Shown: positions 43,450-52,656 of the stretch, piece after piece | Layout of the letters: each line of letters starts with the position of its first letter | Numbering within the stretch: the first letter of the stretch is position 1 | NCBI RefSeq assembly: GCF_947503415.1 | Contig: NZ_CANNDS010000001.1 | Coordinates: 964,501 to 1,028,500, forward strand | Source of the DNA: an uncultured Tateyamaria sp. | GTDB lineage: Bacteria; Pseudomonadota; Alphaproteobacteria; Rhodobacterales; Rhodobacteraceae | Length of the DNA stretch: 64,000 bases | Direction: 5' to 3' | Program-made: the position numbers and the translations under genes | Notes under the pieces: generated by a model | Databases searched by the model: none | What the model saw: only the letters and a program-made list of their open reading frames with translations | What the model was told of the DNA's origin: nothing

Positions 43450-44247
43450 ATGAAATACTTAGCCGCGCTCCTCCTCGCCCTCCCAACCTTCGCCTTCGCC
43501 CAATGCGGCTCTGACGCACCCTGCGAAATCAACGGCGGCAGCTACCACATGGCAGGTGCAGAAACCGGGTCCGATCCCAAGCCTGCACTCGTCTTTTTCC
43601 ACGGCCACAACGCCACCGGACAGATGATTTTCCGGGGCGGGATCAAATCCGATTTCACCGACGCAGGCTATGTCGTCATCGCCCCCAACGGCACACCCAT
43701 TGATGGCCGCCAAACCCGCCGCTGGTCAGGCCGCGACGGGAGCACGCGGGACGATGTGGGCTTCGTCCTCGACGTGATCCAAGACGCCAAAACCAAAGCC
43801 AATATCGACCCCGACCGCATCTATGTTGCAGGCTTTTCCGCAGGTGGATCAATGGCTTGGCTCATGGCTTGCAAAGAAGCTGAACACTTCGCAGGTTACG
43901 CCTCCATCTCCGGCGCACTGCGCGAACCCAACGACACATCAGACTGCCCCACAGCCCCCGTTCGCTTCCTCCAAATCCACGGTTTCGCCGACAATCAAGT
44001 CCCCTTCGAAGGACGCGCCATCCGCGACTGGCACCAAGGCAGCCTGTGGGACAGCCTTGATCTGGCCCGCGCCGCAAACCAGTGCCGCACCCACCCCGAC
44101 ACAATAGATATCGGAGAGCGTTTCCGCTGCCGCGACTGGAACGCAAGTTGCGGAAACGGCGCGATAAAATTCTGCGAACACGATGGCGGCCACGGCATGC
44201 CCCGCGGCTGGACCACGCTCGCCCGCGACTGGTTCGAAGGCGCCTAG
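43450..44247 (+). CDS. Secreted PHB depolymerase/LpqC-like esterase
   Basis: 265 residues with a signal peptide (MKYLAALLLALPTFAFA). Alpha/beta-hydrolase: LVFFHGHNATG, nucleophile Ser130 in VAGFSAGGSMAW, Asp in HGFADNQVPF and His in EHDGGHGMPRG. Members hydrolyse polyhydroxybutyrate oligomers or feruloyl/acetyl esters; the substrate here is uncertain. Six cysteines in the mature protein fit an extracellular enzyme. Its TAG overlaps the TAG of the convergent rarD within the palindrome CTAG (44244-44247). Confidence 0.87.
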   Translation: MKYLAALLLALPTFAFAQCGSDAPCEINGGSYHMAGAETGSDPKPALVFFHGHNATGQMIFRGGIKSDFTDAGYVVIAPNGTPIDGRQTRRWSGRDGSTRDDVGFVLDVIQDAKTKANIDPDRIYVAGFSAGGSMAWLMACKEAEHFAGYASISGALREPNDTSDCPTAPVRFLQIHGFADNQVPFEGRAIRDWHQGSLWDSLDLARAANQCRTHPDTIDIGERFRCRDWNASCGNGAIKFCEHDGGHGMPRGWTTLARDWFEGA

Positions 44248-45137
44248 GCCGCCGCCCGCATCTGCCGGATCATCGATGTGGAGTAGATCACCAGCGCCGC
44301 CCAGATCATCGGAAACGCAATCATCCGCGCCTGCCCAAACGGCTCCTTGAACACCACAACGGCACACAGGAAAATCATCGTGGGCGCAATGTATTGCAGG
44401 ATCGCGATGGTCGTGAGCCGCAAGCCCTTGGCCCCGTTTGCGTACAAGATCAACGGGATAGCCGTCACTGCACCGCAGCCCAGCAGCAACCAATTCGTGC
44501 CAGGGTCACCCGCCATAAACTGCCCCTGCCCGGTCCACGCCAGCCACGCCACATAGCCAAGCGCAGGGATCAGCAGGATCAGCACCTCAAGCAGAAATCC
44601 CTGGTTCGGCCCAATCGGCAACTGCTTTTTCGCCAATGCATAGAACCCCCACGTCACCGTCAATCCCAGCGCAGCCCAAGGTACTACACCCGCCGAGATG
44701 GTCAGGACGGCGACCGCGCAAGCCGCCAATCCAATCGCCACCAACTGCGCACCCGTCAGCCGTTCGCGCAGCAGCACGGAACCCAAAGCCACTGAAAACA
44801 ACGGGTTGATGTAGTACCCAAGTGCCGCATCCAGCGTATGCCCGCTGGTGATCGCCCACACGTAGATTCCCCAGTTCACCGTGATCAGCGCCGCCGTCAC
44901 ACAGCCCATCGCCAGCATCCGCGGATTGCGCAGCGCGGCCATCAAGTCCCCTGTCCGTCGCAGTAGGACCAGCAATACAGCAGCAATCGGCACCGACCAG
45001 ATGATCCTATGCGCGACCACTTCTGCCGGGCCGAGATGGCTGAGCAGCTTCATATAAAGCGGCAGAAAACCCCAAAGAAAATAGGCGGATAGGGCAAAGC
45101 CCAACCCTTGGGGTGTGTCACCGGATGCTTGTGTCAT
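44244..45137 (-). CDS. rarD: RarD-type EamA transporter
   Basis: 297 residues, ten hydrophobic helices. GLGFALSAYFLWGFLPLYMKLLSHLGPAEVVAHRIIWSVP and INPLFSVALGSVLLRERLT match RarD. It belongs to the drug/metabolite transporter superfamily; natural substrate unknown. The minus-strand leader holds AAAGGA inside a hairpin loop (45138-45162) flush with the ATG. Downstream end shares its stop with the convergent esterase. Confidence 0.92.
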   Translation of the reverse strand: MTQASGDTPQGLGFALSAYFLWGFLPLYMKLLSHLGPAEVVAHRIIWSVPIAAVLLVLLRRTGDLMAALRNPRMLAMGCVTAALITVNWGIYVWAITSGHTLDAALGYYINPLFSVALGSVLLRERLTGAQLVAIGLAACAVAVLTISAGVVPWAALGLTVTWGFYALAKKQLPIGPNQGFLLEVLILLIPALGYVAWLAWTGQGQFMAGDPGTNWLLLGCGAVTAIPLILYANGAKGLRLTTIAILQYIAPTMIFLCAVVVFKEPFGQARMIAFPMIWAALVIYSTSMIRQMRAAA

Positions 45138-45162
45138 GGGGTGGTCCTTTCAGTCCCACCCC
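45138..45162 (-). promoter_or_regulatory. Hairpin with the rarD ribosome binding site in its loop
   Basis: On the minus strand GGGGTGG pairs with CCACCCC (7 bp, no mismatch) and the 11-nt loop GACTGAAAGGA contains the Shine-Dalgarno. The 3' arm ends at the base before ATG 45137. The stem puts the SD and start codon on opposite ends of a helix. Confidence 0.6.
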
Positions 45163-45183
45163 TAGCATCGCTCTACGCCAGCG

Positions 45184-47631
45184 TCACGCCTTCACACGCT
45201 CGGATTTCGGGTCGTACATCGGCTTCAATGACGCTTCTGCCCGAACCCGCGTGCCCGCCACGTCAATCTCGTAGGTCGAAGCCAGAACCTCCGCCGCGCT
45301 TTCCCCTTTGCACGGCACATAGCCAAGGCCCATGGCCGCCCCCAGATGGTGCCCATACGCACCGGAACTGAGGTAGCCCACGATGTCGCCATTCCGCAGA
45401 ATCGGCTCGTTGTGATAGAGCAGCGGCTCGGGGTCTGTCAGCTTGAATTGCAGCAGGCGGTTGGCCAGCCCCTCGTCCTGTTTGCGCAGCACCGCGTCAC
45501 GCCCGATAAAGGACGGTTTGTCCTTCTTCACGGCAAAGCCAAGGCCCGCTTCCAGGACGTGATCTTCACAGGTGATGTCGTGGCCGAAATGGCGGAAGCC
45601 CTTTTCAATCCGGCAGGTGTCCATCATGTGCATCCCACACAGCGACATCCCCAGATCCTGCCCGGCCTCATAGAGCGTTTCGAACACGTGACCCGCCATG
45701 TCAGAGGAGACGTAGACCTCCCACCCAAGCTCACCCACATAGGTCACGCGGTGCACCCGGGCGAGGCCCATACCAATCTCGATCTCCTGCGCCGTGCCGA
45801 AAGGGTTCACATCATTGGAGAAATCCGCAGGGCTGACCATTTGCAGCAGCTTGCGCGCGTTCGGCCCCATCACAGCCAGCACGCCTTCCCCTGCTGTGAC
45901 ATCGGTGATCACCACGTTGAAATCACCCACATGGCGCTGCATCCATGTCTGATCTGCCAGCCGCGTGGCGGCAGGGGTGACGACCAGATAGGCCGTCTCG
46001 GTCAGGCGCGTGACCGTCACATCCGCCTCGATCCCGCCGCGATTGTTCAGGAACTGGGTGTAGACGATCTTGCCATTCGGCACCGAATAGTTACCACCGC
46101 CCACATAGTTCATGAACGCCTCGGCGTCGCGCCCTTCGACCCTGATCTTGCCGAAGGAGGACATGTCGTACATGCCCACATTCTCGCGGATCGCCTTGTG
46201 TTCATCAGCGACATTTCCAAAGAAGTTCTGCCGCTTCCATGAGTATTCATAGGCTGGGTCCTGACCGTTCCGGGCAAACCAATTCGCCCGTTCCCAGCCC
46301 GCCAGCTCACCCATCACGGCGCCATGTTGCAGCAGGTGGTTGTGGAAGGGCGTGCGCCGCACACCGCGCGCCGTGGCTTTCTGGCGGTAAGGGAAGTGGT
46401 CGGCGTAAAGCAGGCCAAGTGTCTCGGTCGACCGGTCCGCAAGGTAGGTCTTGTTGCCCATGAAGGGCTGCATGCGGCTGATGTCCACATCGCCCAGATC
46501 AAAAGGTTTTTGACCGTCTTCCATCCACTGCGCCAGCGCCATGCCTGCACCGCCAGCAGACTGGATGCCGATAGAGTTGAAGCCACACGCCACCCAGACA
46601 TTGTCCATCTCGGGTGCAAGGCCCAGATGGTAGGCGTCGTCAGGCGTGAACGATTCCGGTCCATTGAAGAATGTGTGAATGCCTGCCTCGGCCAGCATCG
46701 GCATGCGGTTTACGGCGGCTTCGAGAATTGGCTCAAAGTGGTCGAAATCTTCCGGCAGCTGGTCGAACTCAAAGTCGCGCGGAATACCATCTACAGCCCA
46801 AGGCTTGGCATTCGGCTCAAACGCACCGAGCAGCATTTTGCCAGCATCTTCCTTGTAATACGCGCACTCATCCGGCACGCGCAGCACCGGCAATTGTTGC
46901 AGGCCCTGAATAGCCTCGGTCACGATGTAGAAATGTTCGCAAGCCTGTAGCGGCACGTTTACGCCCGCCATCTTGCCCACCTCACGGCCCCACATGCCGG
47001 CGCAATTCACCATCATGTCGCAGGCGATGTGCCCGCTCGTGCCGTCCTCACCTTGCCAGTCGACACCGGTGATGCGGCGCCCGTCACGGGCGATGCTGGT
47101 GACGGCCACCCGCTCCTGCACTTTGGCTCCTCGCTGCCGCGCCCCTTTGGCCAATGCCAATGCTATGTTGGCCGGGTCTCCTTGCCCGTCGAGGGGGAGA
47201 TACACGCCGCCCGTCACATCCTCGATGTTCAGATGCTCGTATTTCGCCTTCACTTCGGCGGGTGAAATCTCCTCGACCTCAACCCCGAACGCACGCGCCA
47301 TTCCGGCCTGACGTCGCAGCTCTTCCAACCTTTCATTGGTCAGAGCCACCGTGATCGACCCCACGCGTTTGAAGCCCGTGGCGACGCCTGTTTCAGCTTC
47401 AAGATCGCCATAAAGCTCCTGCGAATACCGCGCCAGCTTCGTCATGTTCGCCGTCGCGCGGAGCTGTGCAATCAGTCCCGCCGCATGCCATGTTGTCCCC
47501 GATGTCAGTTGCTTGCGTTCCAACAGCACGACGTCTTTCCACCCCAGTTTCGTCAGGTGGTAGGCAACAGAACAGCCAATGACGCCGCCACCAATGATGA
47601 CAACGCGGGCAGAGGTGGGAAGGTCAGGCAT
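45184..47631 (-). CDS. FAD/GcvT two-domain dehydrogenase (dimethylglycine/sarcosine dehydrogenase-like), copy 2
   Basis: 815 residues. N-terminal FAD-dependent oxidoreductase (VVIIGGGVIGCSVAYHL; TSGTTWHAAGL, where His49 matches the covalent flavin site of dimethylglycine dehydrogenase), a middle FAO-type linker (MFFNGPESFTPD-like segment at about 340-360), and C-terminal GcvT/aminomethyltransferase domains from about 430 (YDMSSFGKIRVEGRDAEAFMNYV; GELGWEVYV; HMMDTCRIEKGFRHFGHD). It should oxidise an N-methyl group and pass the one-carbon unit to tetrahydrofolate. ATG 47631 is used over one two codons earlier. Last of the operon starting at 52626. Confidence 0.9.
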   Translation of the reverse strand: MPDLPTSARVVIIGGGVIGCSVAYHLTKLGWKDVVLLERKQLTSGTTWHAAGLIAQLRATANMTKLARYSQELYGDLEAETGVATGFKRVGSITVALTNERLEELRRQAGMARAFGVEVEEISPAEVKAKYEHLNIEDVTGGVYLPLDGQGDPANIALALAKGARQRGAKVQERVAVTSIARDGRRITGVDWQGEDGTSGHIACDMMVNCAGMWGREVGKMAGVNVPLQACEHFYIVTEAIQGLQQLPVLRVPDECAYYKEDAGKMLLGAFEPNAKPWAVDGIPRDFEFDQLPEDFDHFEPILEAAVNRMPMLAEAGIHTFFNGPESFTPDDAYHLGLAPEMDNVWVACGFNSIGIQSAGGAGMALAQWMEDGQKPFDLGDVDISRMQPFMGNKTYLADRSTETLGLLYADHFPYRQKATARGVRRTPFHNHLLQHGAVMGELAGWERANWFARNGQDPAYEYSWKRQNFFGNVADEHKAIRENVGMYDMSSFGKIRVEGRDAEAFMNYVGGGNYSVPNGKIVYTQFLNNRGGIEADVTVTRLTETAYLVVTPAATRLADQTWMQRHVGDFNVVITDVTAGEGVLAVMGPNARKLLQMVSPADFSNDVNPFGTAQEIEIGMGLARVHRVTYVGELGWEVYVSSDMAGHVFETLYEAGQDLGMSLCGMHMMDTCRIEKGFRHFGHDITCEDHVLEAGLGFAVKKDKPSFIGRDAVLRKQDEGLANRLLQFKLTDPEPLLYHNEPILRNGDIVGYLSSGAYGHHLGAAMGLGYVPCKGESAAEVLASTYEIDVAGTRVRAEASLKPMYDPKSERVKA

Positions 47632-47643
47632 GAGCAAAAATCC

Positions 47644-48540
47644 TCAGACGATAGTATGCCCATCCGCGCGCAGGCGTCGGGCGATTTCGGCAATGTGGGC
47701 GGGGCTAACTTCGCAGCAGCCCCCGACGATGGTGGCGCCGGACGCCACCCAGGTCATGACGTGATCGGCGTAGAGTTCGGGCGTGAAGTCGCGGCGCAGA
47801 GTCAGGGCATCGACGGTTGGTTTATCGTCCATGAACCCTTCGCTGATCTGTTCGAAGCCATTGGCGTAAGCGCCGAAGGGTAACGTGGTACCGGACAGGC
47901 CAGCCAAGGCGGGTGGGATCGCCTCTGGCGTGGAACAGTTGATCAGGATGGCACTCGCGCCACCGGCTTCGGCCACGGGCACGGCGTTGGACACAGGCTC
48001 GCCCGAGCGCAGTTTGGACCCATCCTTATCGTCCACCGTGAGCGCCAACCAAACCGGTAGGCCCAAAGGCACACTTGCAGCCAGAATGTCCCGCGTATGA
48101 GCAACAGACGCGACCGTCTCGCAAATCAACAGATCGCAGGCAGGGGCCAGCAAAGCGGCGACTTCCGCGAATAACGGAACGGCTTCGTCTGCAGATGGGT
48201 GCAGGTCGGGGCGATAGCTGGCCCGCAATGGACCGATGGCACCGGCGATCCGGCCGGACCCATGTTCGCGCCGCGCTGTGCGTGCTTCGTACAATGCACT
48301 TTGGTGCAGGGCAGAAAACGCGCCCTCCACCGGCGTATCCATCAAACGATCATGGTGAATGGCATAGCTGTTGGTCGTGGCAATCGTGGCCCCAGCGTCA
48401 AAGAAGTCGCGGTGCACCTGCGTGACCAGACCGGGGTGATCCAGCATGATCTGGGTGGACCACAACGGCGTGGGTTTGTCCCCGGCGCGGTGCACCAGTT
48501 CCTGCCCCATGCCGCCATCAAGAAGGATGATATCTGCCAT
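47644..48540 (-). CDS. Zinc-dependent homocysteine S-methyltransferase family protein (betaine-homocysteine type candidate)
   Basis: 298 residues. ILLDGGMGQEL at the N terminus and the zinc ligands Cys202 (LINCSTPEA) and Cys275/Cys276 (GGCCEVSP) are all present. The family methylates homocysteine using betaine, S-methylmethionine or related donors. Placement between two dimethylglycine-dehydrogenase-like genes suggests glycine betaine as donor, giving dimethylglycine for the neighbours; donor identity is inferred. It ends 12 bases from the next gene. Confidence 0.88.
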   Translation of the reverse strand: MADIILLDGGMGQELVHRAGDKPTPLWSTQIMLDHPGLVTQVHRDFFDAGATIATTNSYAIHHDRLMDTPVEGAFSALHQSALYEARTARREHGSGRIAGAIGPLRASYRPDLHPSADEAVPLFAEVAALLAPACDLLICETVASVAHTRDILAASVPLGLPVWLALTVDDKDGSKLRSGEPVSNAVPVAEAGGASAILINCSTPEAIPPALAGLSGTTLPFGAYANGFEQISEGFMDDKPTVDALTLRRDFTPELYADHVMTWVASGATIVGGCCEVSPAHIAEIARRLRADGHTIV

Positions 48541-48608
48541 GCTACGTCTCCGTCAGAGGTGCCGGACACCGACGTGGTGTCTGGTCCGGCTTCCCTGTTG
48601 GAAAATGC

Positions 48609-51056
48609 TCAAGCACGCAACCGTTCGTTGGCAGGATCCCAAAGCGGCTGGTCCGGCTGCACGGTCGCGGCATAGCGCTTGCCATACATCTCGATCTCAA
48701 GCGCCGTGCCGGGCGTGGACAGGTCCGTCCGCACAACACCCAAGGCGACAGAGGCGTTAATCCGATGCCCCCACGCGCCCGAAGTTGTCTCGCCCACGAC
48801 ATCATCACCATTCCAGATCGTGGACATGTATGGCGCGTCCTGATCGCCTGCCTCCACCAGCATGGTCACGAAACGCTTCTTCGATCCCTGCTGCTTTTCG
48901 TTCAGGAGCGCTGCCTTGCCGGGGAAATCCTGCGGTTTGTCGAGTTTGACGAACCGGTCAAGACCGCCTTCGAACAGAGTGTAATCTGTGGATAGATCGC
49001 CCTTCCATGCGCGGTATCCTTTCTCGATCCGCATCGAGTTCAGTGCGTACATGCCAAATGGTGTGGCCCCGGCACCCACAATCGCATCGTACAGCGCGGG
49101 GATGTCGGCCATTGGTGCATGCACCTCCCAGCCCAACTCTCCGGCGAAGGACACGCGCAGCAAGCGTACGGCCTTGCCTGCAAGAACAGCATCCTGATGG
49201 GTCAGCCAACCCAGCGACAGGTCCGCCTCGACGCCCAACTTTTCGAACAGCGCACGCGATTTGGGACCGCTGACGATCAAGGTCGACACCTCCTCCGTAT
49301 GGTCGGTGAGGGTCAGACCCGCGGGCAGGTCCTTGTTCAGCAATTCGAAATCATGCCACTGCGCAAGTGCGGCAGTGATTAGGGTAAAGTCATCCTCGCC
49401 ATGCCGAATGATCGACATCTCGGTCAGAATGCGCCCCCGGCTGTCTGGGAAGTAGCCCAGCGTCATGCGCCCCGCCTTGGGCAGCGCACCGGCGATACGA
49501 CCACGCAGCCATTCGGCAGCGCCCTCACCGCTCAGATTGAAGCGGGAAAAGCCCGGTAGATCCAGAACACCGACGCCATTTGTCACCGCCTCGACCTCTT
49601 CTTTCACACGCACGTGCCACGGTCCTTCACGGTCCCATGTATGCGTTGCCTCCTCGGAGGTGTCATCGCCAGCCTTGGCAAACCAATTGGCCCGTTCCCA
49701 GCCGTTATAGGCGCCCATCTGACCACCTGCCGCACGGATACGATCATCGACCGGAGACAGTTTCTTGTCCCGGCCCGCAGGCCATTCGTGGTTCGGGAAG
49801 TGCATCGCGTATTCGTGGCCGTACGTCTCCAACGCCTTCGACAGCGAATAGTCGTGGTCGGCGTAGCCTGTGTAGCGGCGCGGATCGGTCGCCCACATGT
49901 CCCACTCGGTTTCGCCGTGCATGATCCATTCCGACAGCACCTTGCCCGCGCCACCACCCTGCGCGATGCCGAAGGTGAAGCAGTGCCCTTCGAACGCGTT
50001 CTTCACCCCGGGCATGGGGCCGATCAAGGGCAGACCGTCGGGCGCGTATGGAATGGGGCCATTGATATTGCGGCCAACGCCTGCGGTGCCCAGGGCAGGG
50101 ACGCGGGCCATCGCATCTTCGATATAGAACTCAAGCCGTTCCAGATCATCCGGGTATAGCTGGAAGCTGAAGTCTTCTGGCATCGGGTCTTCGGGTGTGA
50201 TCCAGTGCGCCTTGCAGTTCCGCTCGTAGGGGCCAAGGTTCAGGCCATTCTTGTCCTGCCGCAGATAGTAGCTGATGTCGACGTCCCGGATGATGGGCAG
50301 CTTGTGGCCCTTCTCCTTGGTCCATGCGGCGACCTCGGGGATTTCATCGGTCAGGAAATACTGGTGGGACATGACGACCATGGGCACGGTGCGCCCGCCA
50401 AAGGGCCTGAACATTTCGCCCACGCGCTGCGCGTAGTATCCCGCGCAGTTCGCGACATAGTCACAGCGGATGTCTCCCTTGTCGGTTTTCACAATCCACT
50501 CGTCACCGTCCCGCTCAATGCCGGTCGCAGGACAGAAACGTTCGATCCGGGCACCCAGATCACGCGCGCCCTTGGCCAGTGCTTGGGTCAACTGCGCGGG
50601 GTCAATGTCCCCGTCCAGCGGATCCCACATGCCACCCGCCAGATCATGCGTTTCCATGAAGGGATGGTAGTCCTGCATCTCGGATGCGGTCATGATCGGC
50701 ATCTCAAGGCCCTGATACCGGCCCATGCCGGACACGCGCTCAAACTCCTGCATCCGCTCTTTGGAGTGGGCGAGGCGGAGCGATCCGGTGACGTGGTAGT
50801 TCATCGGGTAATCGACGTCATCGGCCAGTGAGCGGTACATTTCCAGCCCATAGCGCTGCATGTTCATCACGGCCCAGGAGCCTGAGAAGTTGGGGCAATT
50901 GCCCGCCGCGTGCCAAGTGGAGCCTGCCGTCAGTTCGTTCTTTTCCAGCAGGACGCAGTCTTTCCAACCGGCCTTGGCAAGGTGGTAGAGCGTCGACGTG
51001 CCAACCGCACCGCCACCAATTATGACCACGCGGGCCATTGTTGGAAAATCGCTCAT
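48609..51056 (-). CDS. FAD/GcvT two-domain dehydrogenase (dimethylglycine dehydrogenase-like), copy 1
   Basis: 815 residues, the same length as the downstream paralogue. VVIIGGGAVGTSTLYHLAKAGW, TAGSTWHAAGNCPNFSGSW (His49 at the covalent FAD site), NINGPIPYAPDGLPLIGPMPG, then GcvT domains (VLDLPGFSRFNLSGEGAAEWL; GELGWEVHAP; MRIEKGYRAWKGDLSTDY). After the shared TWHAAG the sequence differs from copy 2 (NCPNFSGS versus LIAQLRAT), so the substrates probably differ, e.g. dimethylglycine and sarcosine or another N-methyl compound. Starts two bases from the GFA stop. Confidence 0.9.
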   Translation of the reverse strand: MSDFPTMARVVIIGGGAVGTSTLYHLAKAGWKDCVLLEKNELTAGSTWHAAGNCPNFSGSWAVMNMQRYGLEMYRSLADDVDYPMNYHVTGSLRLAHSKERMQEFERVSGMGRYQGLEMPIMTASEMQDYHPFMETHDLAGGMWDPLDGDIDPAQLTQALAKGARDLGARIERFCPATGIERDGDEWIVKTDKGDIRCDYVANCAGYYAQRVGEMFRPFGGRTVPMVVMSHQYFLTDEIPEVAAWTKEKGHKLPIIRDVDISYYLRQDKNGLNLGPYERNCKAHWITPEDPMPEDFSFQLYPDDLERLEFYIEDAMARVPALGTAGVGRNINGPIPYAPDGLPLIGPMPGVKNAFEGHCFTFGIAQGGGAGKVLSEWIMHGETEWDMWATDPRRYTGYADHDYSLSKALETYGHEYAMHFPNHEWPAGRDKKLSPVDDRIRAAGGQMGAYNGWERANWFAKAGDDTSEEATHTWDREGPWHVRVKEEVEAVTNGVGVLDLPGFSRFNLSGEGAAEWLRGRIAGALPKAGRMTLGYFPDSRGRILTEMSIIRHGEDDFTLITAALAQWHDFELLNKDLPAGLTLTDHTEEVSTLIVSGPKSRALFEKLGVEADLSLGWLTHQDAVLAGKAVRLLRVSFAGELGWEVHAPMADIPALYDAIVGAGATPFGMYALNSMRIEKGYRAWKGDLSTDYTLFEGGLDRFVKLDKPQDFPGKAALLNEKQQGSKKRFVTMLVEAGDQDAPYMSTIWNGDDVVGETTSGAWGHRINASVALGVVRTDLSTPGTALEIEMYGKRYAATVQPDQPLWDPANERLRA

Positions 51057-51057
51057 C

Positions 51058-51432
51058 TCAGTCCTCCCGTTGCGGCACGTCGTCCGCGATGTCGTAGTAG
51101 TCGCCCTTGTGGACGGTAAAGATATGCATGCGCAGCTTCAGACCCGACGGTCCGTCGACCGACCCCATGGAAAAGCTGATCCATTTTTCGGAATGGTCCT
51201 TCCAGAACAGGAACGCACCGCATGTCGGGCAGAAGCCCCGTTTGGCGGTTTCGGTCAGGGCGTACCACTGAACGTCCCCATTGATCGTCAGGTCCGCTTC
51301 GTCGCAATAGCCCGATGCCCACGCATGGCCCGATTGCTTGCGGCACTGCACGCAGTGGCACATGGCAGGCTGACCGATGTCGCCCTGCGCTGTCCATGTC
51401 ACGGCCTTGCAGTTGCAGGATCCAGTCAGCAT
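51058..51432 (-). CDS. GFA-family protein of the methylated-amine operon
   Basis: 124 residues. Zinc motifs GSCNCKAVTW, AMCHCVQCRKQ and FCPTCGAFLF are complete. ATG 51432 begins at the first motif; the upstream frame overlaps lysE. Tightly packed between the LysE exporter (2-base gap) and the dehydrogenase. If the dehydrogenases release formaldehyde when folate is limiting, a formaldehyde-handling GFA protein here makes sense, but GFA activity is not settled for the family. Confidence 0.87.
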   Translation of the reverse strand: MLTGSCNCKAVTWTAQGDIGQPAMCHCVQCRKQSGHAWASGYCDEADLTINGDVQWYALTETAKRGFCPTCGAFLFWKDHSEKWISFSMGSVDGPSGLKLRMHIFTVHKGDYYDIADDVPQRED

Positions 51433-51433
51433 T

Positions 51434-52054
51434 TCAGGTCCTCGCTGGTGTCGACGACGCGCCAAGAAGCACACCGTAGGTAACGAAACAGACTGCCATG
51501 ACACGGCGAACCCACACGTTGAACACGGCCCCCAAGGCCGCCCGACCGATGCCAGCACCAAGAGCGGTGAAGCCGGAATAGCTGACCGCCGTGATCGTCA
51601 GCGCTGTGGGCATGATCAACCACATCTGATCCCAGACGGGCACGTCAGGTTGCACGAATTGCGAGAAAGCCGCGAGGTATCCCGCCACGCTTTTGGGATT
51701 GATCGTGGCAATGGCCAGCGCGCGGACATAAATGGACCTGCCTGATTGAGCCGCCACCTTCGGTGGTGTCCGCGCCATTAGCCAACCGCGCACGCCGAGA
51801 TAGATCAGGAACCCGGCTCCGATCAGCTTGGCCACGAAGAACGCTGTGGGTGACGCGGCAATCAAGGCGGTGATGCCGGCCGCCGACAGGACCAGGAACA
51901 GCGTGGCTTGGGTCAGGATCGCGAGGATACCGGGCACCGACCGACGGAAGCCAAGCGTCATCCCGTTGGTGATGCAGTTCACGGCATTTGGGCCAGGCGT
52001 CGTGACAAACACGACCCAGAACAGTGCGAATATGATCCACCCCTCAACCGACAT
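51434..52054 (-). CDS. LysE/RhtB-family exporter
   Basis: 206 residues, about six helices. FVVFVTTPGPNAVNCITNGMTLGFRRSVPGILA and INPKSVAGYLAAFSQF are family landmarks. These proteins export amino acids such as lysine, homoserine or threonine. ATG 52054 overlaps the regulator's stop as TGATG, so the two are translated together. In this operon it may export an amino-acid product or sense-coupled metabolite such as glycine; this is inferred. Confidence 0.9.
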   Translation of the reverse strand: MSVEGWIIFALFWVVFVTTPGPNAVNCITNGMTLGFRRSVPGILAILTQATLFLVLSAAGITALIAASPTAFFVAKLIGAGFLIYLGVRGWLMARTPPKVAAQSGRSIYVRALAIATINPKSVAGYLAAFSQFVQPDVPVWDQMWLIMPTALTITAVSYSGFTALGAGIGRAALGAVFNVWVRRVMAVCFVTYGVLLGASSTPART

Positions 52055-52626
52055 CAGTAGACCGGAGGCGCGATAACCCAAATCGCAACGGCAGGCGCGT
52101 CATATGGGTTTTTCCAACGAAACGGCTCACCCCGGACACGAAAGCTGTCGCCGGGATTGATGACGTAGGTTTGGCCCGCGATCTCCAAGTCAAGACGGCC
52201 CGAGATAAGATAGCCCACCTCTTGTGTGGGGCGTGTCACGGTCTGTGTGATTTCGCTATGCGGCTCAAAGGTCGAGTGCACCATTTCGAAATCATCGGTC
52301 AGGTCGGGCGACAGAAGTTCTTCGACCAGCCCGGCTGTGCGTGACCCGATAGGCCGCCGCGCGCCGCTGCGGACCACATACCCTTCTTCATGCGCGGGGG
52401 CAGCCCCCCTGCGAAACAGGGTCGATACAGCAATATCCAGCTTGGCCGCAATGTGGCGCAGATCGGTGATCGACGGCTCCGACAGGTCCCGTTCGACCTG
52501 ACTGACCCATCCCACAGACCGACCCAGCGCATCCGCCATATCCTGCAACGTCAACCCACGTGCCTTGCGCAACGCACGCAAGTCCGCGCCGAGGCTGTGA
52601 GCAATGGTTGGATCGGTTTGCAGCAT
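52054..52626 (-). CDS. XRE-cupin transcriptional regulator
   Basis: 190 residues. N-terminal helix-turn-helix (LGADLRALRKARGLTLQDMADALGRSVGWVSQVERDLSEPSITDLRHIAAKL) and a C-terminal cupin (VGYLISGRLDLEIAGQTYVINPGDSFRVRGEPFRWKN). This type controls amine and amino-acid catabolism, e.g. betaine or sarcosine. ATG 52626 follows AAAAGGGA; an in-frame TTG upstream is rejected. Its promoter contains an inverted repeat at 52631-52656 that includes the ribosome binding site, suggesting autoregulation. First gene of the operon. Confidence 0.92.
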   Translation of the reverse strand: MLQTDPTIAHSLGADLRALRKARGLTLQDMADALGRSVGWVSQVERDLSEPSITDLRHIAAKLDIAVSTLFRRGAAPAHEEGYVVRSGARRPIGSRTAGLVEELLSPDLTDDFEMVHSTFEPHSEITQTVTRPTQEVGYLISGRLDLEIAGQTYVINPGDSFRVRGEPFRWKNPYDAPAVAIWVIAPPVY

Positions 52627-52630
52627 GCGT

Positions 52631-52656
52631 CGTGAAATTCCCTTTTCGAATTCACG
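52631..52656. promoter_or_regulatory. Palindrome overlapping the XRE-cupin regulator leader
   Basis: CGTGAAATTC (52631-52640) and GAATTCACG (52648-52656) are inverted repeats with one inserted A, 7-nt spacer between. It starts 5 bases upstream of ATG 52626 and covers the AAGGGA site, so bound protein would block expression of the operon. Confidence 0.6.
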
